Part shown: piece after piece, positions 37,938-47,061 of the stretch
Numbering within the stretch: the stretch's first letter is position 1
How the letters are laid out: every line of letters begins with the position of its first letter
NCBI GenBank assembly: GCA_020247055.1
Contig: JADCJL010000226.1
Coordinates: 52,116-116,115, forward strand
Direction of reading: 5' to 3'
Source: Acidobacteriaceae bacterium
GTDB taxonomy: Bacteria > Acidobacteriota > Terriglobia > Bryobacterales > Bryobacteraceae
Length of the DNA: 64,000 bases
Notes under the pieces: generated by a model
Databases searched by the model: none
What the model was told of the DNA's origin: nothing
What the model saw: only the letters and a program-made list of their open reading frames with translations
Position numbers and translations under genes: made by a program

Positions 37938-38944
37938 AGTTAATCGTCACCGGCGGCGCCGGATTTATCGGTTCGGCGTTCGTTCGTCTGTTGCTGGCGG
38001 GCTCGGAACCGGTCCGTCTCACCGTTCTCGACAAGTTGACTTACGCGGGCAACCTGGACAACCTCGCCCCGGTAGCCGCCGATGCCCGCTATCGCTTCGT
38101 GCAGGGCGACATCGCCGACCCTGCGGCCGTGAATGCGCTGGTCGAGCAGGAGCAGCCCGACGCCATCGTCCACTTCGCGGCCGAAAGCCACGTGGACCGC
38201 AGCATTCTCTCGCCGGAGCCGGTCGTCCGGACGAACCTGTTCGGGACGTTCACGCTGCTCGAAGCCGCGCGGAAGCACGGCGTACCGCGCTTTCTGCACG
38301 TCTCCACCGACGAGGTCTACGGCTCGATCCCGGAGCCGCACGAGGCCGACGAAAACTATCCGCTGGTCACCAGCAGCCCGTACTCGGCTTCAAAGGCCGG
38401 CTCGGACCTGCTCGCGCTCTCTTACCACACCACTTATAAGATGGCGGTCACGGTCACCCGCGCCTCGAATAACTACGGGCCCTACCAGTTCCCCGAAAAA
38501 CTGATCCCGCTGATGATCGCCAACGCGCTCGAAGGCAAGCCGCTGCCGGTCTACGGCGACGGGCAGCAGGTCCGCGACTGGCTCTACGTCGATGACCACT
38601 GCCGCGCCATCCGCGCCGTGCTCGAACGGGGCCGGCCGGGGCAGGTTTATAACATTGGCGGCAGCCGCGCGCTGCCGAATCTTGAAGTGGTCGAAAGAAT
38701 CATCGCGGCCACGGGCCGGGACCGTTCGCTGATCCAATACGTCAAGGACCGCCCCGGCCACGACCGGCGCTATGCGCTCACGAGCGACAAGATCACGCGC
38801 GAAACGGGCTGGGCGCCGGAGATGGAGTTTGAAACCGGTCTGGCGGCCACCATCGAGTGGTACCGGCAGAACACCGCGTGGATTGAGCGGGTGCGGTCGG
38901 GCGCCTATCGCGACTACTACGCGCAGAACTACGGCAACCGCTAG
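37934..38944 (+). CDS. rmlB: dTDP-glucose 4,6-dehydratase
   Basis: A short-chain dehydrogenase-fold enzyme of 336 residues that makes dTDP-4-keto-6-deoxyglucose. It has NAD-binding TGGAGFIGSAFVR, LDKLTYAGNLDNL, HFAAESHVDRSI, the Thr-Asp-Glu of HVSTDEVYGSI, catalytic YSASKAGSD and RASNNYGPYQFPEKLIPL. The start is GTG 37934, overlapping the rmlC stop by 4 nt (GTGA). No rmlD follows: the next gene is convergent, and the two stops share CTAG at 38941-38944. Confidence 0.95.
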   Translation: MKLIVTGGAGFIGSAFVRLLLAGSEPVRLTVLDKLTYAGNLDNLAPVAADARYRFVQGDIADPAAVNALVEQEQPDAIVHFAAESHVDRSILSPEPVVRTNLFGTFTLLEAARKHGVPRFLHVSTDEVYGSIPEPHEADENYPLVTSSPYSASKAGSDLLALSYHTTYKMAVTVTRASNNYGPYQFPEKLIPLMIANALEGKPLPVYGDGQQVRDWLYVDDHCRAIRAVLERGRPGQVYNIGGSRALPNLEVVERIIAATGRDRSLIQYVKDRPGHDRRYALTSDKITRETGWAPEMEFETGLAATIEWYRQNTAWIERVRSGAYRDYYAQNYGNR

Positions 38945-39264
38945 CGGCGAGCAAGGCGGGGGGCGGCGGGGGGCAGCGGCTTCAGATACACGGCCGTCGC
39001 CTTGCCCCGGGCGTCGAGCAGGCAGACGAACTCTCGCTGCTCGGTCGCGCCCCCATTTTGCGAAACGAAGCCAAAACCCCAGACGACCTGCGCCGCCCGC
39101 GGATCGCCCGGCCGCGACTCGGTGAGCAGCTTTTGGCGGGGCGGGATGCGGAAGGTCCGCCCGGCCGGCAGCTGCGCCTGATAGTGCTGCTGGCAGGCAT
39201 CGTTAGCCAGCAAATGGGCGGCCCGCAGATGGGCGGCAAAGAGCAGAGCTGCGACGATGCGCAT
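38941..39264 (-). CDS. small secreted hypothetical protein
   Basis: A 107-residue protein from ATG 39264 with a signal peptide (MRIVAALLFAAHLRAAHLLA), then NDACQQHYQAQLPAGRTFRI and a beta-rich stretch (VVWGFGFVSQNGGATEQREF, VCLLDARGKATAVYLKPLP). Longer in-frame starts back to 39420 would run through the YtxH gene in another frame and are rejected. I do not recognise a family. The stop shares CTAG with rmlB. Confidence 0.6.
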   Translation of the reverse strand: MRIVAALLFAAHLRAAHLLANDACQQHYQAQLPAGRTFRIPPRQKLLTESRPGDPRAAQVVWGFGFVSQNGGATEQREFVCLLDARGKATAVYLKPLPPAAPRLARR

Positions 39265-39295
39265 GAATGGGTTGCCGATCGACCGGGCGGACGCT

Positions 39296-39559
39296 TTAGC
39301 CTTCGACGATCTGGCGACCCCGTTCAAACAGGTCCGCCGCGTCGTCGGCCATCTTGCGGCCCTGCTGATAGAGCTCGCGGCCGCGTTCGACCATCTCCTG
39401 CCCTTTTTCGGAGAGAACATCGGCGCTCTCTTCGGCGCGGCGCACGATGCGACGTCGGGTCACCTCTCCGCTGGCCGGGGCGTAAAGAAGCGCCACCGCC
39501 GCGCCGATCGCCGCGCCGGTGAGAAACCAAACCGCTTTGCTGCTGTTATCTTCTGCCAT
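39296..39559 (-). CDS. YtxH-domain small membrane protein
   Basis: An 87-residue protein with one N-terminal membrane helix (AVWFLTGAAIGAAVALLYAP) followed by the typical APASGEVTRRRI switch and an amphipathic Glu/Arg/Gln-rich helix (residues about 35-85) that should form a coiled coil. This is the YtxH/gas-vesicle-like family of stress-associated single-span proteins; function poorly defined. It ends 31 nt before the start of the small secreted protein gene and starts 27 nt after the comEC stop. Confidence 0.85.
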   Translation of the reverse strand: MAEDNSSKAVWFLTGAAIGAAVALLYAPASGEVTRRRIVRRAEESADVLSEKGQEMVERGRELYQQGRKMADDAADLFERGRQIVEG

Positions 39560-39586
39560 GACTCGAACACCTCTGGCTCTATTGTT

Positions 39587-42094
39587 TCAGAACGCCGGAA
39601 GAAATGTCCGGGGGGTTGGGTTCCACGGGAGCAGTTCGACGGAGAGCCGGCGGCCGTCGGTCAGCACCCGGACGAGGCCGAAGCGGTCGGTGCGGAGCAG
39701 GCCGACGTGGTTTTCGGTGAGGCGGCGGACGACGTCGGGATGGGGGTGCTTATAGAGGTTGTCCTGCCCGGCGGAGATGATGGCGAACTGGGGCCGGAGG
39801 CGGGCGAGCAGGTCGTCGGTGGTGGAGGTGCGGCTGCCGTGGTGGCCGGCTTTGAGGATGTCGGCCGGGGCGATGCGGCCTTCGTCGACGAGGCGGAACT
39901 CCACCTCTTTTTCAAGGTCGCCGGTGAGGAGCATGCTGCGCTGGCCGTAGGCGATGCGGAGGGTGAGCGAGTCGTTGTTGCGGGGGACTTCGGTGGGCGG
40001 GGTGTCACGGTAGGGGGCGAGGACGTCGAAGCGGGCGCCGCCCCAGGCGAAGCCATCGCCGCTCCAGAGGGGGACGATGCGGACGCCGCGCGCGAGCGCC
40101 TTGGCGCGGAGGCGCTGCCAGGTGGGACTTTCGCCCATGGCTCCGGTCCAGAGTTCGGCCGGGGCGAAGTTGTCGATGAGGGCTTCGAGGCCGGCGGCGT
40201 GGTCGTCGTGGGCGTGGGTGAGGGCGATGGCGTCCAGACGGCGGATGGAGCGGGTCCAGAGGTAGGGGGAGACGACGTCCTCGCCGACGTCGAGTTTGGG
40301 TTTGGGGCGGCCTTTGAACTGGGGCAGGCCGCCGCCGTCGACGACCAGCATTTTGCCTTCGGGGGTGACGACGAGCAGGCTATCGCCCTGGCCCACGTCG
40401 ATGGCGGTGAGCTCCAGTTGGCCGGGAGTGCGCACGGGCGCGAACGGGTGCCAGAGGATGAGGCCGAACAGGGCCATCGTCATGACGAAACAAACCCAAC
40501 GCAGGCGGGGAGCGTGGCGGGCGGTGACGGCCAGGGCGATGAGGCTGGCCGCGAAGGCGGCGGCGAGCAGGGCGGGCGGGTCGGGGATGCGCCAGTTGGG
40601 TTCGAAGGCGGCGCAGGCGGCGGCGACCCACTGGCCCGCGTCGAGGAACCAGCCCGCCGCGGCGGCCAGCCACCGCCACCCGGTGAAGACAGCGAGAAAG
40701 CCGGCGACGATGGCGCCGTTCATCAGGGGGACGACGAAGATATTGGCGACCATGCCCGAGAGCGAGGCGCGGTGGAAATAGAAGGCCATGGGCAGGGCCA
40801 GGGCCACCTGCATGATGCAGGAGATCATGAAGATCTCAAAGGCGTTGACGAGCAAAGCCAGACCGGAGCCAAGCGCGCGGCAAAGCCAGGGCATGGGGAC
40901 GTTGGTCCAGAGGCTGACGGTGTGGGCGAACAGCCGGGTTTCGACGCGGAAGGCAGCGATGGCGAAGGGCTTGCGGAGGTCCTGCCGCCAGTCTTCGAGT
41001 TCGGCGAGGCCGCGGGCAAGGGGCCGGGAGTTCTGTTCAAACAAGGGGTCGGCGAGGGAGGCGATGGCGGCAACGCTCAAGAAGGTGAGCTGGAAACTGG
41101 CTTCGAAGATCTGTCCGGGGTCGAGGGCGAGGACGGTGATGGCGATGACGGCGAGGAAGTTGAGGATGCGCGGGTCGCGATACCAGAAGCGGCAGAGGCT
41201 GAAGAGCATGAAGCCGGCGGCGGCGCGGAGGACGGGGGCGGTGAGGCCGGAGGTGGCGGCGTAGAGCCAGGCGAGGATGACGGTGGCGATGAGGCTGAAG
41301 GTCATCCGGCCGGTGGCCAGGCGAATGACGCCGAACAGGATGCCGGCAACCATCGTGATATGGATACCGGAGATGACGAGGGCGTGGTAGGTGCCGGTGC
41401 GGCGGAAGCTTTCCGTCCAGGCCTTCTGCAGGCGGGTATTTTCGCCGATCAGCAGGGCTTGCATCATCCAGGCTTTGTAGTGGTCGCCGGGATAGAGGGC
41501 TTCGAGGCGCGCGAGGATCCAGCCGCGGAGGGTGAACAGCAGGGCGGTGGCGGGATGGCCGCAGGTTCCCGGCAGGACGGTGACGGCGGCGCCGGTGCGG
41601 GTGGAGATGGTCCAATAAATCTGCCGGCGGGCGAGGTAGTGGACCAGGTCGAAGGCGCCGGGGTTGCGGAAGTTGACGGGTTTGCGAACCCGGCCTTCGA
41701 ATTCGACGAGCTGGCCGTACTGCAGGTGGGGGGCGGACTGGCCTTCGCGCAGGTTGAGACTGACGCGGGCGCGGGCGTCGCGGTCGAGTTCGAGGGTGAA
41801 CTGCTCGCGCCGGTCGGCGAAGACGGAGGGTTCGACGACGCAGCCCTGGATGAGCAGCGTTTCGTCGGCGGCGGCGTCGAGTTCGGGTGGGGGCTCGGGC
41901 GGCCGGAGGACGGGCAGGAGCGTGCCGGCGGCGACGAAGGCGAGGGCGGTGATCCAAGGACGGCGGCCGAGGAGGGCGAGCAGCGCGAGGGCCGCCGTGG
42001 CGGCGGCGGCCTCGGGGCGGGAGAACGGGAGGAGTTGGGCCAGAAGGAGGCCGGCGATCAGTCCGAGGCAGGGCAGCAGGAGAGGTTCACGCAC
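39587..42094 (-). CDS. comEC: DNA internalization competence protein ComEC/Rec2
   Basis: The inner-membrane DNA channel of natural transformation, 835 residues. Order: two to three N-terminal helices, an OB-like DUF4131 region (about 70-190, LLIQGCVVEPSVFADRREQF), the competence domain of about ten helices (ARLEALYPGDH; ALLIGENTRL; HALVISGIHITMVAG), and a C-terminal metallo-beta-lactamase domain (about 550-835) with LTAIDVGQGDSLLV, DGGG, THAHDDHAAG and KAGHHGSRTST. It starts with GTG 42094. No other com genes are in the window, so competence cannot be concluded from this alone. Confidence 0.95.
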   Translation of the reverse strand: MREPLLLPCLGLIAGLLLAQLLPFSRPEAAAATAALALLALLGRRPWITALAFVAAGTLLPVLRPPEPPPELDAAADETLLIQGCVVEPSVFADRREQFTLELDRDARARVSLNLREGQSAPHLQYGQLVEFEGRVRKPVNFRNPGAFDLVHYLARRQIYWTISTRTGAAVTVLPGTCGHPATALLFTLRGWILARLEALYPGDHYKAWMMQALLIGENTRLQKAWTESFRRTGTYHALVISGIHITMVAGILFGVIRLATGRMTFSLIATVILAWLYAATSGLTAPVLRAAAGFMLFSLCRFWYRDPRILNFLAVIAITVLALDPGQIFEASFQLTFLSVAAIASLADPLFEQNSRPLARGLAELEDWRQDLRKPFAIAAFRVETRLFAHTVSLWTNVPMPWLCRALGSGLALLVNAFEIFMISCIMQVALALPMAFYFHRASLSGMVANIFVVPLMNGAIVAGFLAVFTGWRWLAAAAGWFLDAGQWVAAACAAFEPNWRIPDPPALLAAAFAASLIALAVTARHAPRLRWVCFVMTMALFGLILWHPFAPVRTPGQLELTAIDVGQGDSLLVVTPEGKMLVVDGGGLPQFKGRPKPKLDVGEDVVSPYLWTRSIRRLDAIALTHAHDDHAAGLEALIDNFAPAELWTGAMGESPTWQRLRAKALARGVRIVPLWSGDGFAWGGARFDVLAPYRDTPPTEVPRNNDSLTLRIAYGQRSMLLTGDLEKEVEFRLVDEGRIAPADILKAGHHGSRTSTTDDLLARLRPQFAIISAGQDNLYKHPHPDVVRRLTENHVGLLRTDRFGLVRVLTDGRRLSVELLPWNPTPRTFLPAF

Positions 42095-42143
42095 GCAGAA
42101 AGAGAGTGGCGGGGGCGGCCGGCTTCTCTCTAGACTGAGAAGG

Positions 42144-43820
42144 ATGCTTGTCGAGCTGCACGTGGAGAACTTCGCCGTGGTGGAACGCCTGCGGGTTCGA
42201 TTTCATCCGGGCCTGAACCTGCTGACCGGGGAGACGGGCAGCGGCAAGTCTATTGTGGTGGATTCGCTGGGACTGCTGTTCGGCGGCCGGGCTTCGGCCG
42301 AGGTGGTGCGGACGGGGACGGAGCGGGCGCGCGTGTCGGGGGTCTTTGTGGCGCCGCCGGACCCGGCGTTCCGGGCGCTGCTCGAGGAAGCGGGCATTGC
42401 GCTCGAAGACGAGGAGCTGATTGTGGAGCGGGAGGTGACGGCGACGGGCAAGTCGCGGGCGCTGCTGGCCAACCGGCCGGCGACGGCGACGCTGCTGAAG
42501 TCGCTGGCGCCGTGGCTGGGGGATATTCACGGGCAGAATGAGCAGCAGCGGCTGCACTCGCCGGAGTCGCAGCGGCAGATGCTCGATACGTTTGCCGAGA
42601 ACGGGGCGTTGACGGCCGAGGTGGGCGAACTGTTTGGCGCGTGGCGGGCGTGCGCACGGGAGCTCGAAGAGATCGACCGGGCTGAGCAGGAGCAGCTGCG
42701 GCTGGCGGACCTGTGGAGCTTTCAGCGCAGGGAGATTGAAGAGGTGGACCCGCGGGTGGGCGAGGATAGCGAACTCGAGGGCGAGAAGCGGGTGCTGCAG
42801 AACGTGACGCGGCTGGCCGAGCACGCCGGGGCGGCGTATCAGGCGCTGTACGAGGCGCCGGATTCGGCGGTGGCGCAGGCGCGGGCGGCGGCCAAGCGGG
42901 TGCAGGAGCTGGTGCGGATTGACCCCTCGCTCGGGGAGGTGGCCGAGCTGCTGCGGCCGGCGGTGATTAGCCTCGAAGAGGCCGGGCTGACGCTGCGCGA
43001 CTATGTGGGCAAGCTGCACGCCGACCCGGGGCGGCTGGACGAAGTGGAGACGCGCCTGGCCGCGATCGACCGGCTGCGGCGGAAGTACGGGGCGACGATT
43101 GAGGAGATTCTCGAGTTTCTAACGGTTCTGCGGACGAAGATGCAGACGGTGGCGGAGGCCGGGGAGCGGCGGGCGGCGATTGAAGCGCGGCGGGAGAAGC
43201 TGGGCCGGGAGTACGCGGCGGCGGCGGGCCGGCTGACGCGGGCGCGCAAGACGGCGGCGGGGCGGCTTGAGAAACGCGTGGAGCAGGAGTTGGCGGCGCT
43301 GGCGATGGCGGGGACGCGGTTTCAGGTGGCGTTCGCGGCGGCGGGATGGTCGGCCGAGGGGGTGGACGCGGTCCGGTTTCTCGTGTCGGCGAACGTGGGC
43401 GAGGAGCCGCGGGAGCTGGACAAGGTGGCTTCGGGCGGCGAGGTTTCGCGGATTGCGCTGGCGATTAAGACCTGCATTGAGAGCGAGCGCCCGGGGGCGG
43501 CGCAGCATCTGCTGGTTTTTGACGAAGTGGACGCCGGCATTGGGGGGGAGGCGGCCGAGTCGGTGGGGCGGCGCTTGAAGGCGCTGAGCCGTTCGAATCA
43601 AGTGCTGTGCGTGACGCATCAGGCGAATATCGCGGCGTTCGCCGACCATCACTACCGCGTCGAAAAGCAGCAGTCGAACGGGCGGACGGTGGCCGTGATG
43701 ACGGAGTTGACCGGCGAGGAGCGGACGAGGGAGATTGGCCGCATGCTCTCGGGCCAGCGGTTGACGCCGGAGGCGCTGCGGCACGCCGCGCAGCTGATCG
43801 AGGCCGGGGCGGCGAGCTGA
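42144..43820 (+). CDS. recN: DNA repair protein RecN
   Basis: An SMC-like ATPase acting in double-strand-break repair, 558 residues from ATG 42144 (MLVELHVENFAVVERL). The frame stays open upstream to 41664 inside comEC antisense, but homology starts here and AGAAGG abuts the ATG. Walker A is LTGETGSGKSIVVDS (about 28-42); two coiled-coil arms span about 160-220 and 270-365; the ABC signature VASGGEVSRIALAIK, Walker B LLVFDEVDAGIGG and the VTHQANIAAFAD switch close the protein. It diverges from comEC across 49 bp. Confidence 0.96.
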   Translation: MLVELHVENFAVVERLRVRFHPGLNLLTGETGSGKSIVVDSLGLLFGGRASAEVVRTGTERARVSGVFVAPPDPAFRALLEEAGIALEDEELIVEREVTATGKSRALLANRPATATLLKSLAPWLGDIHGQNEQQRLHSPESQRQMLDTFAENGALTAEVGELFGAWRACARELEEIDRAEQEQLRLADLWSFQRREIEEVDPRVGEDSELEGEKRVLQNVTRLAEHAGAAYQALYEAPDSAVAQARAAAKRVQELVRIDPSLGEVAELLRPAVISLEEAGLTLRDYVGKLHADPGRLDEVETRLAAIDRLRRKYGATIEEILEFLTVLRTKMQTVAEAGERRAAIEARREKLGREYAAAAGRLTRARKTAAGRLEKRVEQELAALAMAGTRFQVAFAAAGWSAEGVDAVRFLVSANVGEEPRELDKVASGGEVSRIALAIKTCIESERPGAAQHLLVFDEVDAGIGGEAAESVGRRLKALSRSNQVLCVTHQANIAAFADHHYRVEKQQSNGRTVAVMTELTGEERTREIGRMLSGQRLTPEALRHAAQLIEAGAAS

Positions 43821-43830
43821 GGGCGGGGGT

Positions 43831-45177
43831 TTAGTCGTCCTCGTCCGTGCTGACGAAGTTGCTTTCAAAGGCTAGGGCCAGGACCTCGTCGGTGAGGACG
43901 GTGGGGCGGCGTTCGAAGCGGATGATATCGATGGCGTGCGAGAGCACATCGCGCGGATGGCAGCGGCGGCGGGGCTTGCCGGTGGGGCGGTAGTGGCGGG
44001 CGAGAAAGCGGTCGACCAGCTCCGGCGGGCAGGCGAGGCCCTGCTTGGCGGCGCAGTTGACGAAGATTTCGGTGAACTCCTGCTCGGAGGGGGACTTCAT
44101 CAGCATCTTGTACTGGATGCGGCGGAGGAAGGCCTCGTCGCCGAGCTGGTCGGGCTTGAGGTTCGAAGAGAAGACCAGGAAGCACTCAAACGGGATGGTC
44201 ATTTTGCCGCCGTTCTGGAAGGAGAGGTAGTCGACGCGGCGCTCCATGGGCACGATCCAACGGTTGAGGACCTCGGCCGGGGTGACCTTCTGGCGGCCGA
44301 AGTCATCGATGAGGTAGATGCCGTTGTTGGCTTTGAGCTGCAGGGGGGCATCGTAGAACTTGGCGACAGGGTTGAAGCTCAGATCGAGCATTTCGAGCGC
44401 GAGTTCACCGCCGGTGACGATGAAGGGGCGGTGGCACTTGAACCAGCGCTGGTCGTAGGAGGGTTCGGTGGTGAAGGCCGAGATGGTGTCCGGCGACTCG
44501 TCGACCGGGTGGTGGTAGACCGGGTCGAACATCTGGATGATCATGCCCTGGGCCTCGATGGCGTAGGGCACGTAGATGTAAGTGGGATCGACGTTAAAGA
44601 GCGCTTCGGCCAGATAGGTTTTGCCGTTGCCGGGCTGGCCGTAGATCAGAAACGACTTGCCGGAGTTGACGGCCGGGCCGATCTGGTTGAGCAGCTCCGG
44701 GGTGACGACCATGTGCTTGTAGGCTTCCCGCAGGGCTTCCGGGGTGAGCCAGCCGTTCTCCTGCTTCTGGCGGCGCACCATGTCGGAGTATTGAAACAGC
44801 GGCACGGGGACGCGGCCGGAGTAGGCGTTGGTGGCGACAAACTCCTTGGCCAGTTCGCGGCCGCTTTCGGTGAGGACGAAGCGGGAGGAGATGGCGCCCA
44901 TGCCGAGCGAGCTGCGCACGGTGACGTGGTGGGTGCGTTTGAACCCTTCGAGGATGGCTTCGATGACGCTGAAGCGGAGACCGAGGCGCTGGGCGAGTTC
45001 GCGGCCCACCAGTTCTCCGTTGTAATAGAGCGACTTGAGCAGCAACTGCTCGATCATCGTGGACGGAACGCCGGTGTGCGGAATCGTCTCCGGCACCGGG
45101 GGACGCAGATCCTCAGGACGGGCTGCGTTGGACGAGTCAAGAAGGGACGACAGTTCAGTAAGGTCGGTGATCGGCAA
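43831..45177 (-). CDS. AAA-family ATPase with N-terminal winged-helix-like domain
   Basis: About 448 residues from TTG 45177, which has AAAGG 8 nt upstream; GTG 45258 would give 475 residues but leaves 3 bp to the divergent gene. Residues about 40-130 resemble a winged-helix domain (TMIEQLLLKSLYYNGELVGR, then AQRLGLRFSVIEAILEGF). The ATPase core has Walker A YGQPGNGKTYLAEAL, Walker B-like GIYLIDDFGRQ and sensor-1-like FLVFSSNL. It is an orphan with no obvious partner, between recN and an oxidoreductase. Function unknown; similarity to MoxR-like or chaperone AAA proteins is superficial. Confidence 0.75.
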   Translation of the reverse strand: MPITDLTELSSLLDSSNAARPEDLRPPVPETIPHTGVPSTMIEQLLLKSLYYNGELVGRELAQRLGLRFSVIEAILEGFKRTHHVTVRSSLGMGAISSRFVLTESGRELAKEFVATNAYSGRVPVPLFQYSDMVRRQKQENGWLTPEALREAYKHMVVTPELLNQIGPAVNSGKSFLIYGQPGNGKTYLAEALFNVDPTYIYVPYAIEAQGMIIQMFDPVYHHPVDESPDTISAFTTEPSYDQRWFKCHRPFIVTGGELALEMLDLSFNPVAKFYDAPLQLKANNGIYLIDDFGRQKVTPAEVLNRWIVPMERRVDYLSFQNGGKMTIPFECFLVFSSNLKPDQLGDEAFLRRIQYKMLMKSPSEQEFTEIFVNCAAKQGLACPPELVDRFLARHYRPTGKPRRRCHPRDVLSHAIDIIRFERRPTVLTDEVLALAFESNFVSTDEDD

Positions 45178-45261
45178 CGGATTTCGCCTTTGAGGGTCTA
45201 TCGACGGCCGTAGCGAAAGTCTGAGGGGGGAGATACCATAGTTTACGAAGGGAATCACCTT

Positions 45262-46605
45262 ATGCCGACTACCCGCCGCTCCTTCTTACACACCTCCGGG
45301 CTGACTACCCTGTTGGCGGCCGCCCCCGCCGCCGCACAGCCGAAAAGCCCCAACGATAAGATTCAGTTTGCCTGCATCGGCTTCGGCATCATGGGCCAGG
45401 GCGATGTGGCGACGGCCGTGACGGTGCCGGGAACCAAGCTGGTGGCCGTGGCCGATATCTACCAGGGCCGGCTGGACCTGGCCAAGGAGCGCTACGGCAA
45501 AGATATCTTCACGACGCGCGACTACCGCGAGATTCTGGCGCGCCCCGACATCGACGCCGTCATCGTCGCCACGCCCGACCACTGGCATCAGCAGCAGGCC
45601 ATCGACGCGATGAAGGCCGGCAAGGACGTCTACTGCCAGAAGCCGATGGTGCAGAAGGTGGAAGAGGGCGCGGCGGTGATCAAAGCCGAAGGCGAGACGA
45701 AGCGGATTCTGCAGGTGGGCAGCCAGCGGGCCAGTTCCATCCTTTATGCGAAGGCGCGGGACCTGGTCAAGCAGGGCGTGCTGGGCGAAGTGCGCATGGT
45801 GGAAGCGTTCTGGGACCGCAACTCGCCGCAGGGGGCCTGGCAGTATTCGATCCCGCCCGATGCCTCGCCGGCGACGGTGGATTGGGACCGGTTTCTGGGT
45901 TCGGCGCCGAAGCGGCCGTTTGAACCGATCCGGCTGTTCCGGTGGCGCAACTATCAGGACTACGGCACGGGGGTGGCCGGGGATCTGTTTGTCCACCTGT
46001 TCACGGGAATCCATTACGTGATGGACTCAAACGGACCGAACCGGGTGATGACGACCGGCGGGCTGTACCACTGGAAGGACGGCCGCGACGTGCCGGACCT
46101 AATGATGGGCATTTACGACTATCCGCAGACCGCCGCGCATCCGGAGTTCAACCTGAGCCTCCGGCTGAACTTCCTGGCGGGCGGCGGCGATGGGAGCGGC
46201 TTTCGGTTTGTCGGTTCGGAAGGGGTGCTCGACCTCGCCGTGGGCGGGGCGCTCGTGCTGCGCCGCAAGCCGAAGGTGACCGACCCGGGAACGACGGCCG
46301 GAACCTTCTCGCGAGCGACCGCCACCGAGATTCTGCGGCAGCACGCGGCGAAGTATCCGGCGCAGCGGCCGAGCGCCGACGGCATGCAGGCCAATACGGA
46401 GCAGCGTTGGGTGCTGCCGCCGGGCTACACGGAACAGTACGCCCACCACGCCAACTTCTTCGAGCACATCCGCTCGCGGCAGCCGGTGATTGAAGACGCG
46501 ACCTTCGGCCTGCGGGCGGCGGGTCCGGCGCTGTTGTCGAACGTCAGTTACTTCACGCGGAAGACCGTACACTGGGATCCGGAAAAGATGGTAGTGAAGG
46601 GATAA
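45262..46605 (+). CDS. Gfo/Idh/MocA-family oxidoreductase, Tat-exported
   Basis: A 447-residue NAD(P)-dependent dehydrogenase-fold protein with a twin-arginine leader (TTRRSFLHTSGLTTLLAAAP), so it is exported folded, probably with bound cofactor. The Rossmann domain reads FACIGFGIMGQGDVATAV, then VADIYQGRL, VIVATPDHWHQQQAIDAMKA and the conserved EKP-like YCQKPM (Gln in place of Glu). The C-terminal half carries the substrate domain with GVAGDLFVHLFTGIHYVMD. Exported members of this family are abundant in Acidobacteria and Planctomycetes; some act as glycosidase-like enzymes. AAGGGAA precedes ATG 45262 by 8 nt. Confidence 0.9.
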   Translation: MPTTRRSFLHTSGLTTLLAAAPAAAQPKSPNDKIQFACIGFGIMGQGDVATAVTVPGTKLVAVADIYQGRLDLAKERYGKDIFTTRDYREILARPDIDAVIVATPDHWHQQQAIDAMKAGKDVYCQKPMVQKVEEGAAVIKAEGETKRILQVGSQRASSILYAKARDLVKQGVLGEVRMVEAFWDRNSPQGAWQYSIPPDASPATVDWDRFLGSAPKRPFEPIRLFRWRNYQDYGTGVAGDLFVHLFTGIHYVMDSNGPNRVMTTGGLYHWKDGRDVPDLMMGIYDYPQTAAHPEFNLSLRLNFLAGGGDGSGFRFVGSEGVLDLAVGGALVLRRKPKVTDPGTTAGTFSRATATEILRQHAAKYPAQRPSADGMQANTEQRWVLPPGYTEQYAHHANFFEHIRSRQPVIEDATFGLRAAGPALLSNVSYFTRKTVHWDPEKMVVKG

Positions 46606-46617
46606 TCGATCCCGGCA

Positions 46618-46623
46618 AGGAGG
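46618..46623 (+). promoter_or_regulatory. strong ribosome binding site AGGAGG deciding the NfeD start
   Basis: AGGAGG at 46618-46623 lies 5 nt before ATG 46629 but only 2 nt before the in-frame GTG 46626, so translation most likely begins at the ATG. Confidence 0.7.
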
Positions 46624-46628
46624 CCGTG

Positions 46629-47057
46629 ATGGCGTGGTGGATCTGGCTGGTCGCGGGGATCGTGATCCTGCTGGGGGAGTTACTCACGCCCGGCGGCTTC
46701 TATCTGATTTTTTTCGGCGCCGGGGCGGTGGTTACGGCGTTCGCCGCGGCGGTGGGGCTGGAGGGGTTGGGCCGGCAGGGCGTGTGTTTTCTGCTGCTTT
46801 CGCTGGCGGCGCTGCTGCTGTTCCGGCAACCGTTGCTGCGGCGGCTGCGGCGGGGGCATCCGCTGCTGCCCGACGAGCTGACGGGGGAGGTGGCCGTGGC
46901 GCGGGGGGAGATTGCGGTGCACGCAGTGGGGCAGGCCGAACTGCGGGGGACGGTGTGGTCGGCGCGCAACGCGGGGGACCGGCCGCTGGCGGCGGGCGAG
47001 CGCTGCCGGGTGAAACGCGTGGATGGATTGACGATATACTTGCGCCCGGAGGAGTAA
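46629..47057 (+). CDS. NfeD-family membrane protein
   Basis: A short NfeD, 142 residues: two or three N-terminal helices (WWIWLVAGIVILLGELLTPG, FYLIFFGAGAVVTAFAAAVG, CFLLLSLAALLLF) and a C-terminal OB-fold domain (about 80-142, LTGEVAVARGEIAVHAVGQA, ending VKRVDGLTIYL). NfeD proteins partner with SPFH/stomatin proteins in membrane microdomains; such a gene follows 4 nt downstream. Start fixed by the AGGAGG site. Confidence 0.9.
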   Translation: MAWWIWLVAGIVILLGELLTPGGFYLIFFGAGAVVTAFAAAVGLEGLGRQGVCFLLLSLAALLLFRQPLLRRLRRGHPLLPDELTGEVAVARGEIAVHAVGQAELRGTVWSARNAGDRPLAAGERCRVKRVDGLTIYLRPEE

Positions 47058-47061
47058 GTTG

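Noticed and set aside
39257..42133. 958-codon open frame antisense to comEC
   Set aside because: Product is almost entirely Gly/Glu/Ala/Asp low complexity and mirrors the comEC reading; no start-site or domain support.
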